Positions 27,305-35,996 of a stretch of DNA of 64,000 nt are shown here, in pieces (positions within the stretch are counted from its first letter, which is position 1; each line of letters starts with the position of its first letter). The notes under the pieces are model-generated. The model was not told the DNA's origin, did no database searches, and was given only the letters and a program-made list of their open reading frames with translations. This DNA is from Sphingobacterium nematocida (GTDB lineage Bacteria > Bacteroidota > Bacteroidia > Sphingobacteriales > Sphingobacteriaceae). Location: contig NZ_FUZF01000002.1 in the NCBI RefSeq assembly GCF_900168125.1, positions 366,464 through 430,463 of the forward strand. Reading direction: 5' to 3'. A program made the translations under genes and the position numbers.

Positions 27305-27943
27305 TTAGTCAATTGGATCGTTAGGTTTTGTAATCTCATACATGCAGCGTGTATCCTGACTTAATATATGTTGGACTCTTTTTATTTTATAGGCAGGACC
27401 CAATAGTTTTTCAAAGTTTTGTAGTTCAGCTCGACAGAATCCCTGGCATGCGCTTGCAGCAGCGCAAATAGGGCAATGCTTTTCTATGAAATAGTACGCG
27501 CTTTCTTCTTTTTTCCATTCAGCCATATATCCCTCTTCAGAACGAAGCTGAGTTAACTCATTCAGCTTGTCTTCTAATGTTTCAAGATGGAGGATGGTCT
27601 GTGCATACCGCGTATACATTTTGTGTTCACGATCAGTGATCAAAAGATCTAAGGCATTTTCACCCAGAAGAGTCTGTATTGCATGTAATAGATCAACAGT
27701 CACCTGAGCGTGTGTATCTGGAAATCGAGAAAGGCCTTTCTCGGTCAGCGAATAATAAGTTGTAGGTCTGCCTACACCTTCACTCTTCTGTATTAGAGAT
27801 ACCAAGCCCGCCAAAGAGAGATTCTGAAGGTGTTGACGTGCACCTTCCTTCGTAATTTGCAGTTCAGCGGCAAGCAACGTTAGAGAGGCCTTTCCATGCA
27901 TTTTAAGGATCATAAGGATGCGATCAACATTCTCTTTTTTCAT
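27305..27943 (-). CDS. SufR-like winged-helix regulator with C-terminal cysteine cluster
   Basis: A 212-residue regulator starting at the ATG at 27943 (MKKENVDRIL). The longer frame starts with TTG inside a likely promoter. The N-terminal winged helix reads HGKASLTLLAAELQITKEGARQHLQNL, then VGRPTTYYSLTEKGLSRFP. The C-terminal part has HCPICAAASACQGFCRAEL, a Cys-rich motif that in SufR-type proteins ligates an Fe-S cluster. It may sense Fe-S or redox state and repress suf or related genes. The divergent neighbour is DUF2480. Confidence 0.8.
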   Translation of the reverse strand: MKKENVDRILMILKMHGKASLTLLAAELQITKEGARQHLQNLSLAGLVSLIQKSEGVGRPTTYYSLTEKGLSRFPDTHAQVTVDLLHAIQTLLGENALDLLITDREHKMYTRYAQTILHLETLEDKLNELTQLRSEEGYMAEWKKEESAYYFIEKHCPICAAASACQGFCRAELQNFEKLLGPAYKIKRVQHILSQDTRCMYEITKPNDPID

Positions 27944-27964
27944 TCTACTTCGGATGTTTAGGTC

Positions 27965-27972
27965 CAAAGATA
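27965..27972 (-). promoter_or_regulatory. -7 promoter element of the SufR-like gene
   Basis: TATCTTTG on the minus strand matches TAnnTTTG exactly, 21 bp upstream of the ATG at 27943. This supports the shorter start. Confidence 0.5.
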
Positions 27973-27998
27973 AGCCTAATTTTTTGAAGATGTTAAGT

Positions 27999-28044
27999 AA
28001 GCCTCTTAATAAAACAAGTTTTTGCTTGTTTTATTAAGAGGCTT
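27999..28044. terminator. 20-bp perfect hairpin between divergent genes
   Basis: Arms 27999-28018 and 28025-28044 (AAGCCTCTTAATAAAACAAG and its complement) pair without mismatch around TTTTTG. It looks like a strong bidirectional terminator, yet the flanking genes (SufR-like minus, DUF2480 plus) both point away from it. It may be left from a lost gene or act as an insulator. Confidence 0.7.
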
Positions 28045-28171
28045 TTCTCAGTTTTGTATTATGGAATATAGACGATTTTTTGATTTTATTCATTACGACT
28101 ATTACATCATTCGGATGGTACTAGGACTTTGAATGTAAGTTAATACACAGCGAATTAACAATGATAATAGA

Positions 28172-28675
28172 ATGGATATGGAAGATGTTTTTATAAACAA
28201 AGTGCATTTATCTGGAATTGTAACGGTCGATCTAGTCGATTATGAACCCAAAGAGGAAATTTTCTTTCTCGATATCAAAGATTTTCTTTTTATGGGGCTT
28301 ATTATAAAGGAAAAAGAGTTTAAGGAAGCATTGTCTGCTTTTAATTGGGCTTCGTTAAAGGGAAAGGCAGTAGCTGTCGGCTGTAGTGAAGATACGATTA
28401 TTCCTACTTGGGTATATTTTATGTTTGCCGAGCGGCTTCACGGTATAGCTATGCGTATAGACTACAGATCCGTTGATGAGGTTAAAAATTTAATATGGAA
28501 AGATAAAATCATGAAAGCCGATTTTACACATTTGAAAGACAAGAAAGTAGTGGTCAAAGCGAATCCTGTTATTAATGCGGATCTCTTTATGGCAGTGGTA
28601 GAAAAGTTACGCCCCCTAGTCGTAACTTTGATGTATGGAGAAGCTGGGATGCCGAAGGTTATTTATAAAAGATAG
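28172..28675 (+). CDS. DUF2480 family protein
   Basis: A 167-residue protein matching the Bacteroidota-restricted DUF2480 family as I remember it. Features are FINKVHLSGIVTVDLVDYEP, DIKDFLFMGLIIKEKEFKEAL, GCSEDTIIPTWVYFMFAERL and a C-terminal VTLMYGEAGMPKVIYKR. These genes commonly lie near suf Fe-S assembly genes, which agrees with the SufR-like neighbour, but no suf gene is in this window. The start may be the first or the third codon (both ATG). The function is unknown. Confidence 0.8.
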   Translation: MDMEDVFINKVHLSGIVTVDLVDYEPKEEIFFLDIKDFLFMGLIIKEKEFKEALSAFNWASLKGKAVAVGCSEDTIIPTWVYFMFAERLHGIAMRIDYRSVDEVKNLIWKDKIMKADFTHLKDKKVVVKANPVINADLFMAVVEKLRPLVVTLMYGEAGMPKVIYKR

Positions 28676-28870
28676 ATGCAGTTTCGTAATGTTATCATTC
28701 TAAGAGATGCCCTGTTAGCATCGAGTTCTATTTACGATCTGATACGTAGACTACTCTTTGGGTCGCTTTTCTCACTACTATGTTTTTCGTGTTCGACTAT
28801 AAACTATTGCAAGTTATTACCAGAGGTAATACAAAATAAGCAAAAGGATGAACTCTATTTATTAGGATAA
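28676..28870 (+). pseudogene. Relic of the SNF2 helicase N-terminus
   Basis: A 64-codon frame starting directly after the DUF2480 stop. Its first 30 residues, with VIILRDALLASSSIYDLIRR and then GS, align position by position with the start of the SNF2 helicase 1.2 kb downstream (VIVLRDIMLASCSIYDLMRF, then GS). After about residue 30 the similarity ends and it runs into a short hydrophobic tail (SLLCFSCSTINYC). I read it as a decayed partial duplication. It could still be expressed as a small membrane peptide. Confidence 0.6.
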
Positions 28871-28931
28871 ATTTTGTGTGATGTACAGTTTAATTATATA
28901 TTTACTCCCTTAATAATATAATTCTTAACAT

Positions 28932-29801
28932 ATGGCATCAGGGATCTTTGCGGTGTTGGACGATATCGCGGCGTTAATGGATGATGTAGCGGTAGCTAGT
29001 AAAATTGCAACAAAGAAGACAGCGGGTATACTGGGAGATGATCTTGCCGTTAATGCTGAAAAAGCTACTGGTTTTCTGGCGTCTAGGGAAATCCCTGTTT
29101 TATGGGCAATCACCAAAGGGTCATTGTTGAATAAAATTATTATTGTACCTATCGCTTTATTGCTCAATGTTTTTTTTCCGATTGCCATAAAAGTTGTCCT
29201 TGTCTTGGGAGGAGCTTATTTGGCCTATGAGGGGGTAGAAAAAATTGTGGAGTATTTCTTCCATAAACCGAAGACCGGAGAAAAAGTAATCGATGAGACC
29301 TTGAACAATCCCGAACTCGTCGAAAAAACTAAAATAAAATCAGCAATTACGACCGATTTTATACTGTCTGTGGAAATCGTCATTATTGCCTTGGGGACCG
29401 TCTTGGACAAGGAACTTTCGCTGCAGATATTAACTGTCTCGGTGGTGGCGCTATTGGCCACTATCGGTGTATACGGTATAGTCGCGCTGATTGTACGTAT
29501 GGATGATCTGGGATATAGACTGATTAAGCGATCTAATGGCAACAAGTTAGTCGCTAGTTTCGGTGCAGGTCTGGTCAAATTGTTGCCCTTGATAATCAAA
29601 GCACTGGCTATTATTGGTACTATAGCATTAATCTTAGTATCAGGAGGAATCTTTGCACATAATATCGACTTTCTCCATCATGTTTTTCCTACACTTCCTA
29701 GTGTTTTAAAGGAATTTGCAATAGGGCTTATAGCAGGTATTATTATCGTACTCATAATGATGGTCTTTAAAGTAGTTATCTCTACGGTTAAAAAGAAATA
29801 A
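28932..29801 (+). CDS. DUF808 family inner-membrane protein (YedI-like)
   Basis: A 289-residue membrane protein starting MASGIFAVLDDIAALMDDVAVASKIATKK, the diagnostic start of DUF808/YedI. It has GILGDDLAVNAEKATGF and about five to six hydrophobic segments (VLVLGGAYLAYEGVEKI, FILSVEIVIIALGTVL, IIKALAIIGTIALILVSGG and a C-terminal pair). The function is unknown. It is inserted between the SNF2 N-terminal relic and the intact SNF2 gene. Confidence 0.87.
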   Translation: MASGIFAVLDDIAALMDDVAVASKIATKKTAGILGDDLAVNAEKATGFLASREIPVLWAITKGSLLNKIIIVPIALLLNVFFPIAIKVVLVLGGAYLAYEGVEKIVEYFFHKPKTGEKVIDETLNNPELVEKTKIKSAITTDFILSVEIVIIALGTVLDKELSLQILTVSVVALLATIGVYGIVALIVRMDDLGYRLIKRSNGNKLVASFGAGLVKLLPLIIKALAIIGTIALILVSGGIFAHNIDFLHHVFPTLPSVLKEFAIGLIAGIIIVLIMMVFKVVISTVKKK

Positions 29802-29822
29802 TCGAAAATAAGGAGCCCATGG

Positions 29823-29845
29823 AAAAGGTGGTAAAGGCACCTTTT
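29823..29845 (+). terminator. Terminator after the DUF808 gene
   Basis: AAAAGGTG (29823-29830) and CACCTTTT (29838-29845) form an 8-bp stem followed by GCTTTTAATT, 21 bp after the stop. Confidence 0.6.
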
Positions 29846-29920
29846 GCTTTTAATTCAATAAGGAAAGGGAATTACAAAATAGAACGTAGAAGCGGTAGTC
29901 GGAATCTAAAATAAAGTGCC

Positions 29921-32900
29921 ATGGAGCAGATGCATGTTATTGTTTTGAGAGATATTATGTTAGCTTCCTGTTCTATTTACGACCTAATGCGATTTCTTGC
30001 TATAGGTAGTAGTTATGTTGACTTAGGCGAAAGCTCCTACATTTATCCACTCTATATAGAACTAAATGAGGCAGTTCTCACTAAAGAGACGAGCACTTTA
30101 AGTTATCCCAAAGTTAGTGTCCGTCAAGAACCGTCTGTATTGACGGTATCCTGTACTTGTGCCAATAGATCCGACGCGCTGTGCGTTCATCAGGTTGAGG
30201 TTTTGGATGCTATTTTGAAACGCGATGATTACCGTATTTTCTTTGATGATCAGTTGCGGGATACGCGATTCCGTAGTTTGGCCAAAGGATATGGTCTAGA
30301 GAATGAAAAAGATATAGATGCTTATTTTCAATTACGTTTTGACGAAGGAAAGGCTCAGATCTTTAGCCGGCAGAAAGAACTGTTCCGTGTCGATCAAACC
30401 TTTTTAAAACAACCCTCCTTTGCCAGAAGTAAATCCCATGTATCCGAGTTGCTGGCTCAAAGCGATCTAAATAAATGGATACTGGTATTGAGTAAGCATC
30501 GTTTTTATGATCAGATTAATTTTCTTTTATTTGAAGCATCAACTACTCAACAGGGGAAATTAAAAAATCCATTGCAGCCTGTCGATCTCACCAGACAGCT
30601 GTTGCAAGACAATGACATTGCTACAACGAAGTTTTTAACGGCTTTGCTTAGCTATCAGAATCGATTTGAAGGCCATGCTACAGACACAGAACTTTTAGCG
30701 CTGAAGATTATAGCATCCAACCCCATGGGACTTGCTGTGTATTATCACGATAGGAGTAAATCTGAGAATGTCGCTATAAAAAGCCTGTTTCCTGTGAAAC
30801 TTGCTATTACTAAGCCCGAACTGAAACTTACAGTTCTCAAAAAGGACCCATTTTATGAAATAAGCAGTGCTTTGTCTATTTTAGGAGTTCCAATTCCTAT
30901 ATCCCAGTTGGTACTTAAAAATGATTGTTTTATACTTTTTAAACACGAGTATATTTATATAGCCGACACGGATCTCCTGCGGGTTATCCAATTTTTAAAA
31001 AGCAACAATGAGATTTTACTGATCCATAGTACCAAGTACGAAGCCTTTGTTTCCCAATTTTTAGCACCCGTTGAAGATTACGTACATATCGAGTATGACT
31101 ATATCCATGTCGCTACTCCGGTACAACAGGCCGAGTGTAAGACGGATATGGAACGTATATTATACCTCCAAAAAGAAGGTACATTTATTTCTATTACTCC
31201 CGTTGTTCGATACGGAGAGATGGAGGTGCCCGTATATTCACAAAAGCAGTTATACAGTACAGATGCGGTAGGCAATAGATTCAAAATAAAGAGAGACACA
31301 ACCTACGAAAATATCTTTACAGCATTGGTATTGCATCAGCACGCTGATTTTGAAGAACAGCTGCATTATGCACAATATTTTTACCTGCACAAAGACAAGT
31401 TCTTTGATGATTCCTGGTTCTTGGCTGCATTTGATTCTTGGCGCGGTGAGGGGATCTCTATTTTGGGATTTAAAGAACTGGAAGGTACCCGAATAAGCCC
31501 CTATACGGCCAAAGTAGATATCAAAGTCAATAGTGGTAAGGATTGGTTTAATGTACATGTCAAACTGGATTTTGGCGGACAGATAGCCCGTATCCGACAG
31601 ATTCAACGCGCATTTAAAAATAAGAGCAAGTACGTTGAGTTGGATGATGGAACTTATGGGTTGCTTCCAGATGAATGGATGCATAAAATAAGCAAATACT
31701 TTAGTTTGGCCCATTTAGAAAAGGAACTGCTTCATATTCCTAAGATCCGATTCTCAGAGGTAGCTGCGCATTTTGAAAATGAAATTCTAACAACAGCGGT
31801 GCGCGAAGAACTCAATATCTTTCAGCGAGATTTCTTAGAAGCGACCGAAATTCCCAAGGTAGCTGTACCCGAAGGTTTGAAGACCATCTTGCGATCCTAC
31901 CAACAGGATGGGTTCAATTGGTTATGTTTTCTTGATCGTTTTGGTTTTGGAGGCTGTCTTGCTGATGACATGGGCCTTGGAAAGACGGTGCAGGTTATCG
32001 CATTTTTGCTGTGGTTAAAAATACAATATAAGGGTACTACAAATCTGATAGTCGTACCGACTTCTTTGCTCTTTAATTGGGAAGACGAGCTTAATCGTTT
32101 TGCTCCCAAATTACGGGTATTGCATTACAACAATGGACAACGATCCCGGCAACAGCAAGTTTTGACCGATTACGATGTGGTGTTGGTTAGTTATGGAGTG
32201 CTTACATCAGATATTAGTACCTTTAAAAGAGAGCACTTTCAATACGTTTTTCTAGATGAAGGCCAGCTGATCAAAAATCCCAATTCCGAAAGATATAAGA
32301 CGGTCTGTCTTCTAAAATCCAATAATAGAATTGTTTTGACGGGTACACCCGTGGAAAATGGTACGTTTGATATCTACGGTTTATTCTCCTTTGCCTGTCC
32401 AGGGTTGTTGGGGAATAAACAGTTTTTTAAAGATACCTATGCGACACCGATAGATCAATTTGATTTTAAGCGACGTGCCGAGGAGCTTGAGCAGCGGATA
32501 GCTCCATTTATACTCCGTCGTACCAAAAGTCAAGTGATACAGGAATTACCCGAAAAGACGGAGGCCGTTATCTATTGTGAAATGAATGATGCGCAACGTA
32601 GTGTTTACACATCATACGAAGAGGAGATACGCAACTACATTACTGCTACCAATCCTGACATCCTAGACAATGATCGTTTGCATGTTTTGGCTTTTTTGAC
32701 CAAGCTCCGGCAGATATGTAATTCGCCTGCTCTATTGCAAGAAGGCGATTCCGCATCGCACAGTGTCAAAATAGATGTGCTTCTTGAACAGATTCTGGGC
32801 AAGATACAAATGCATAAAATTCTGGTTTTCTCCCAGTTTGTCGGTATGCTTGATCTGATCAAAGACAGGCTTGATGCGCATAAAATTGCTTATTCCTATC

Positions 32901-33274
32901 TGACCGGACAATCCAAAGATCGGAAAGCTATCGTTGCTGAATTTCAACAAAATGAAGGCCCCCGTGTTTTTCTTATCAGTCTCAAAGCAGGCGGAGTAGG
33001 TTTAAATCTTACAGAAGCAGACTATGTATATCTAGTAGATCCTTGGTGGAATCCCGCGGTAGAAAGTCAGGCCATCGATAGGATTTACCGAATTGGCCAA
33101 GATAAAAAAGTCACTGCAGTTCGTTTGATCTGTACCAATACTATCGAAGAAAAAATCATCGATCTCAAACTGCGTAAACAAAAGCTCGCAAGCGATCTTA
33201 TCAGCAGTGATATGGGTTGGTTAAATGATCTTTCCAAGGACGAGCTCTTAAGCTTGGTCAGTGCCATGAATTAA
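29921..33274 (+). CDS. SNF2-family DEAD/DEAH-box helicase with SWIM zinc finger
   Basis: A 1117-residue Swi2/Snf2 ATPase. A SWIM-type zinc finger lies near residues 74-90 (SCTCANRSDALCVHQ). The helicase core starts around 655: Walker A DDMGLGKTVQV (about 682), a DEGQ box (VFLDEGQLIKNP, about 780), LTGTPVENG, and the C-terminal lobe with VFLISLKAGGVGLNLT and QAIDRIYRIGQDKKV. Such proteins move along duplex DNA or displace RNA polymerase (RapA-like); the exact role is unknown. The first 30 residues are duplicated upstream at 28676. Confidence 0.92.
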   Translation: MEQMHVIVLRDIMLASCSIYDLMRFLAIGSSYVDLGESSYIYPLYIELNEAVLTKETSTLSYPKVSVRQEPSVLTVSCTCANRSDALCVHQVEVLDAILKRDDYRIFFDDQLRDTRFRSLAKGYGLENEKDIDAYFQLRFDEGKAQIFSRQKELFRVDQTFLKQPSFARSKSHVSELLAQSDLNKWILVLSKHRFYDQINFLLFEASTTQQGKLKNPLQPVDLTRQLLQDNDIATTKFLTALLSYQNRFEGHATDTELLALKIIASNPMGLAVYYHDRSKSENVAIKSLFPVKLAITKPELKLTVLKKDPFYEISSALSILGVPIPISQLVLKNDCFILFKHEYIYIADTDLLRVIQFLKSNNEILLIHSTKYEAFVSQFLAPVEDYVHIEYDYIHVATPVQQAECKTDMERILYLQKEGTFISITPVVRYGEMEVPVYSQKQLYSTDAVGNRFKIKRDTTYENIFTALVLHQHADFEEQLHYAQYFYLHKDKFFDDSWFLAAFDSWRGEGISILGFKELEGTRISPYTAKVDIKVNSGKDWFNVHVKLDFGGQIARIRQIQRAFKNKSKYVELDDGTYGLLPDEWMHKISKYFSLAHLEKELLHIPKIRFSEVAAHFENEILTTAVREELNIFQRDFLEATEIPKVAVPEGLKTILRSYQQDGFNWLCFLDRFGFGGCLADDMGLGKTVQVIAFLLWLKIQYKGTTNLIVVPTSLLFNWEDELNRFAPKLRVLHYNNGQRSRQQQVLTDYDVVLVSYGVLTSDISTFKREHFQYVFLDEGQLIKNPNSERYKTVCLLKSNNRIVLTGTPVENGTFDIYGLFSFACPGLLGNKQFFKDTYATPIDQFDFKRRAEELEQRIAPFILRRTKSQVIQELPEKTEAVIYCEMNDAQRSVYTSYEEEIRNYITATNPDILDNDRLHVLAFLTKLRQICNSPALLQEGDSASHSVKIDVLLEQILGKIQMHKILVFSQFVGMLDLIKDRLDAHKIAYSYLTGQSKDRKAIVAEFQQNEGPRVFLISLKAGGVGLNLTEADYVYLVDPWWNPAVESQAIDRIYRIGQDKKVTAVRLICTNTIEEKIIDLKLRKQKLASDLISSDMGWLNDLSKDELLSLVSAMN

Positions 33275-33346
33275 TGGTAAGCCAACTGCATCCAATCATA
33301 ATTGTATAACACATTTCCCAAATACTATAATACTATTGGTTCGCGA

Positions 33347-33400
33347 TTGTCCAACTTTGTAATATCAAAAGATAAAAAGATAATTATGCAAGTTGGACAA
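33347..33400 (+). promoter_or_regulatory. Inverted repeat spanning the copA start codon
   Basis: TTGTCCAACTT (33347-33357) and AAGTTGGACAA (33390-33400) are perfect 11-bp complements. The second arm starts right after the ATG at 33386-33388. Folding in mRNA would place the start codon at the stem base. It could be an operator or translational control element. Confidence 0.4.
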
Positions 33401-35605
33401 TCCACACCGATAAAAAAATCCTTCCCAGTACTTAACATGAGTTGTGCGAGTTGTGCTTCTAGCGTAGAAAGTATGGCCGAGACAGTAGAAGGAATTATAG
33501 ACGCATCCGTCAATTTTGCTACGGCGACAGTTACCGTGAATTTTCAGGAAGGACATTCCGATCCTTCCAAATTGCAGAAGGCGCTACAAGATATAGGTTT
33601 TGATATACTGGTCGAATCCGAAGAGAAGCAACAGGAGGTTCTGGACGAGATCCATGAAAAGAAATATGCAGACCTTAAGCGCAAAACCATAGGTGCTATC
33701 GTACTTTCCTTACCGGTAGTGGTTATCGGGATGTTTTTAATGCATATTCCATTTGCCAATGAGATTATGTTAGTGTTTTCAACTCCAGTTGTGCTTTGGT
33801 TTGGAAAAGACTTCTTTGTCAATGCCTGGAAACAGTTGCAGCACAAGAAAGCCAATATGGATACGCTTGTTGCGCTTAGTACAGGTATAGCCTATCTTTT
33901 TAGTGTCTTTAATATGATCGCCATGGACTATTTGATGGCTCGCGGTATAGAGGCCCATGTCTATTTTGAAGCTGCAGCGGTCATTATAGCCTTTATCCTG
34001 TTAGGACGTCTTTTAGAAGAGAAAGCGAAAGGAAATACGTCTACTGCTATTAAAAAGTTAATGGGGCTTCAACCCAAGACGGTCCTGGTAGTTCTCCCGG
34101 ATGGCCAAGAGAAAATCGTGCCTATCGAAGAGTTGATGATCGGTGATACCGTTCTTGTAAAACCCGGAGAAAAGATCGCAGTAGATGGTAAAGTAATCAA
34201 TGGTAGTTCTTACGTTGATGAAAGTATGCTCAGTGGTGAGCCCATTGCCGTAGAGAAAAAAGAAGGCGAATCCGTATACGCAGGTACAATTAATCAAAAA
34301 GGAAGTTTTCAGTTTAAGGCCGAGAAAGTCGGGAAGGATACGATGCTTGCGCATATCATCCGTATGGTTCAGGATGCGCAGGGCTCTAAAGCTCCTGTAC
34401 AGAAGCTAGTCGATAAGATTGCAGGAGTGTTTGTACCTATTGTGATAGGTATTGCAGTAATCACGGCCATTCTTTGGGCGATACTCGGTGGAGACAATGC
34501 GTGGGTTATGGGACTTATTTCAGCCGTTACTGTATTAGTTATTGCTTGTCCATGTGCATTGGGACTGGCAACCCCAACAGCCATTATGGTAGGGGTAGGT
34601 AAAGCTGCAGAGAACGGTATACTGATCAAGGATGCCGAAAGCTTACAGCTATCCAAGAATATAACAGCGATCGTTCTGGACAAAACAGGAACGATAACCG
34701 AAGGGAAACCCAAGGTTGTCTCTGAGTACTGGACGGTGAATGAAACACGTGTTAAACAGGTGCTTTTTACCATCGAGAGAAAATCTGAGCACCCTTTAGC
34801 CGATGCCGTAGTACATCATTTAGAGGGATACACGTCTTTGCGATTAGATAGTTTTGAAAGTATAACAGGCAAGGGAGTAGAAGCGGTTCTCGATGGCGAG
34901 AAATACCTTGTGGGCAACCCAGCTCTTCTTGCGGCACACAAGGTGTCTATTCCTACAGAGTTGTCCGAGCTATCAGCTAGCTGGGCAGATAGGGCACAGA
35001 CCGTGATTTGGTTTGCCACAGACCGTACAGTGCTAGGCATCATGGCGATAGCAGATAAGGTCAAAGATAATTCTAAAAAGGCTATAAAAGAGCTACAAGC
35101 CAAAGGAATAGAAGTGTATATGATGACAGGGGATAATAATTCTACAGCTGCCGCCATTGCGCAACAGACCGGTATTACCGCTTACAGAGCCGAAGTATTG
35201 CCCCATCAAAAGGCCGAATTTGTAAAAGAACTTCAAGCCCAAGGACATGTGGTAGCGATGGTCGGCGATGGGATCAACGATAGTAGCGCATTGGCTACTG
35301 CCGATGTGAGTATTGCCATGGGCAAAGGATCTGATATTGCGATGGATGTTGCCAAGATGACCATAATTTCATCCGACCTGTTGAAAATACCGCAGGCTAT
35401 CCGGATGTCTAAGCAAACGGTAGCTACTATCAAACAGAATTTGTTCTGGGCCTTTATCTACAATTTGATAGGTATCCCGTTGGCAGCAGGATTGCTTTAT
35501 CCAATTAATGGTTTTCTATTGAACCCGATGATCGCAGGTGCTGCTATGGCATTAAGTAGTGTCAGCGTAGTCAGTAATAGCTTAAGACTCAAACTCAAGA
35601 AATAA
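33386..35605 (+). CDS. copA: Copper-translocating P1B-type ATPase
   Basis: A 739-residue copper exporter. The start at 33386 (MQVGQSTPIKK) is preferred; an in-frame ATG at 33302 would add 28 non-conserved residues. It has one N-terminal HMA domain with C20-x-x-C23 (MSCASCASS), eight membrane segments, the transport motif CPC (VIACPCALGLATP, about residue 386), the phosphorylated Asp in DKTGTITEG, SEHPLADAV, MTGDN and the hinge GDGINDSSAL. It expels Cu+ from the cytoplasm using ATP. A small HMA protein gene follows 35 bp downstream. Confidence 0.95.
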   Translation: MQVGQSTPIKKSFPVLNMSCASCASSVESMAETVEGIIDASVNFATATVTVNFQEGHSDPSKLQKALQDIGFDILVESEEKQQEVLDEIHEKKYADLKRKTIGAIVLSLPVVVIGMFLMHIPFANEIMLVFSTPVVLWFGKDFFVNAWKQLQHKKANMDTLVALSTGIAYLFSVFNMIAMDYLMARGIEAHVYFEAAAVIIAFILLGRLLEEKAKGNTSTAIKKLMGLQPKTVLVVLPDGQEKIVPIEELMIGDTVLVKPGEKIAVDGKVINGSSYVDESMLSGEPIAVEKKEGESVYAGTINQKGSFQFKAEKVGKDTMLAHIIRMVQDAQGSKAPVQKLVDKIAGVFVPIVIGIAVITAILWAILGGDNAWVMGLISAVTVLVIACPCALGLATPTAIMVGVGKAAENGILIKDAESLQLSKNITAIVLDKTGTITEGKPKVVSEYWTVNETRVKQVLFTIERKSEHPLADAVVHHLEGYTSLRLDSFESITGKGVEAVLDGEKYLVGNPALLAAHKVSIPTELSELSASWADRAQTVIWFATDRTVLGIMAIADKVKDNSKKAIKELQAKGIEVYMMTGDNNSTAAAIAQQTGITAYRAEVLPHQKAEFVKELQAQGHVVAMVGDGINDSSALATADVSIAMGKGSDIAMDVAKMTIISSDLLKIPQAIRMSKQTVATIKQNLFWAFIYNLIGIPLAAGLLYPINGFLLNPMIAGAAMALSSVSVVSNSLRLKLKK

Positions 35606-35640
35606 CAATAATTTTTTAATAACAATAAATCAAGTATAAT

Positions 35641-35862
35641 ATGGAAACTCAAAAATTTCAATTCAAAACAAATATCAATTGTGGTGGATGTGTCACTAAG
35701 GTAACTCCCCATCTTGAAAAAGCAGAAGGAATCGATTCCTGGGAGGTAGACACCGCAGATCGCGATAAGATACTTACAGTCAGCGCTACTGGTGCCAGTG
35801 CTGCTGATATCATACAGGTCGTCAAAGATGCCGGTTTCAATATAGAACCGGTTCAGGGATAA
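35641..35862 (+). CDS. Small heavy-metal-associated (HMA) protein, CopZ-like
   Basis: A 73-residue protein with one ferredoxin-like HMA fold (FQFKTNINCGGCVTKVTPHLEKAEGI, then DIIQVVKDAGFNIEPV). The metal loop reads N-C-G-G-C, a CxxC pair. It is probably the copper chaperone that hands Cu+ to the CopA ATPase encoded just upstream, with which it shares an operon and terminator. Confidence 0.88.
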   Translation: METQKFQFKTNINCGGCVTKVTPHLEKAEGIDSWEVDTADRDKILTVSATGASAADIIQVVKDAGFNIEPVQG

Positions 35863-35904
35863 AACAAAGAAGGAGGCGTTTAAAAACGTCTCCTTCTTTG
35901 TTTT
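35861..35904 (+). terminator. Strong terminator after the copA operon
   Basis: A 15-bp stem AAAACAAAGAAGGAG with its complement, continuing inward with CGTTT/AAACG. It ends in GTTTTAT. Confidence 0.85.
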
Positions 35905-35996
35905 ATGTTAATAATATGTATTGATCGGGTAATATCCTGTTGTTGTCATAGCGAAAAACACGGTAATTTTATCTTTCTATTTGTTGAAATACCAAT

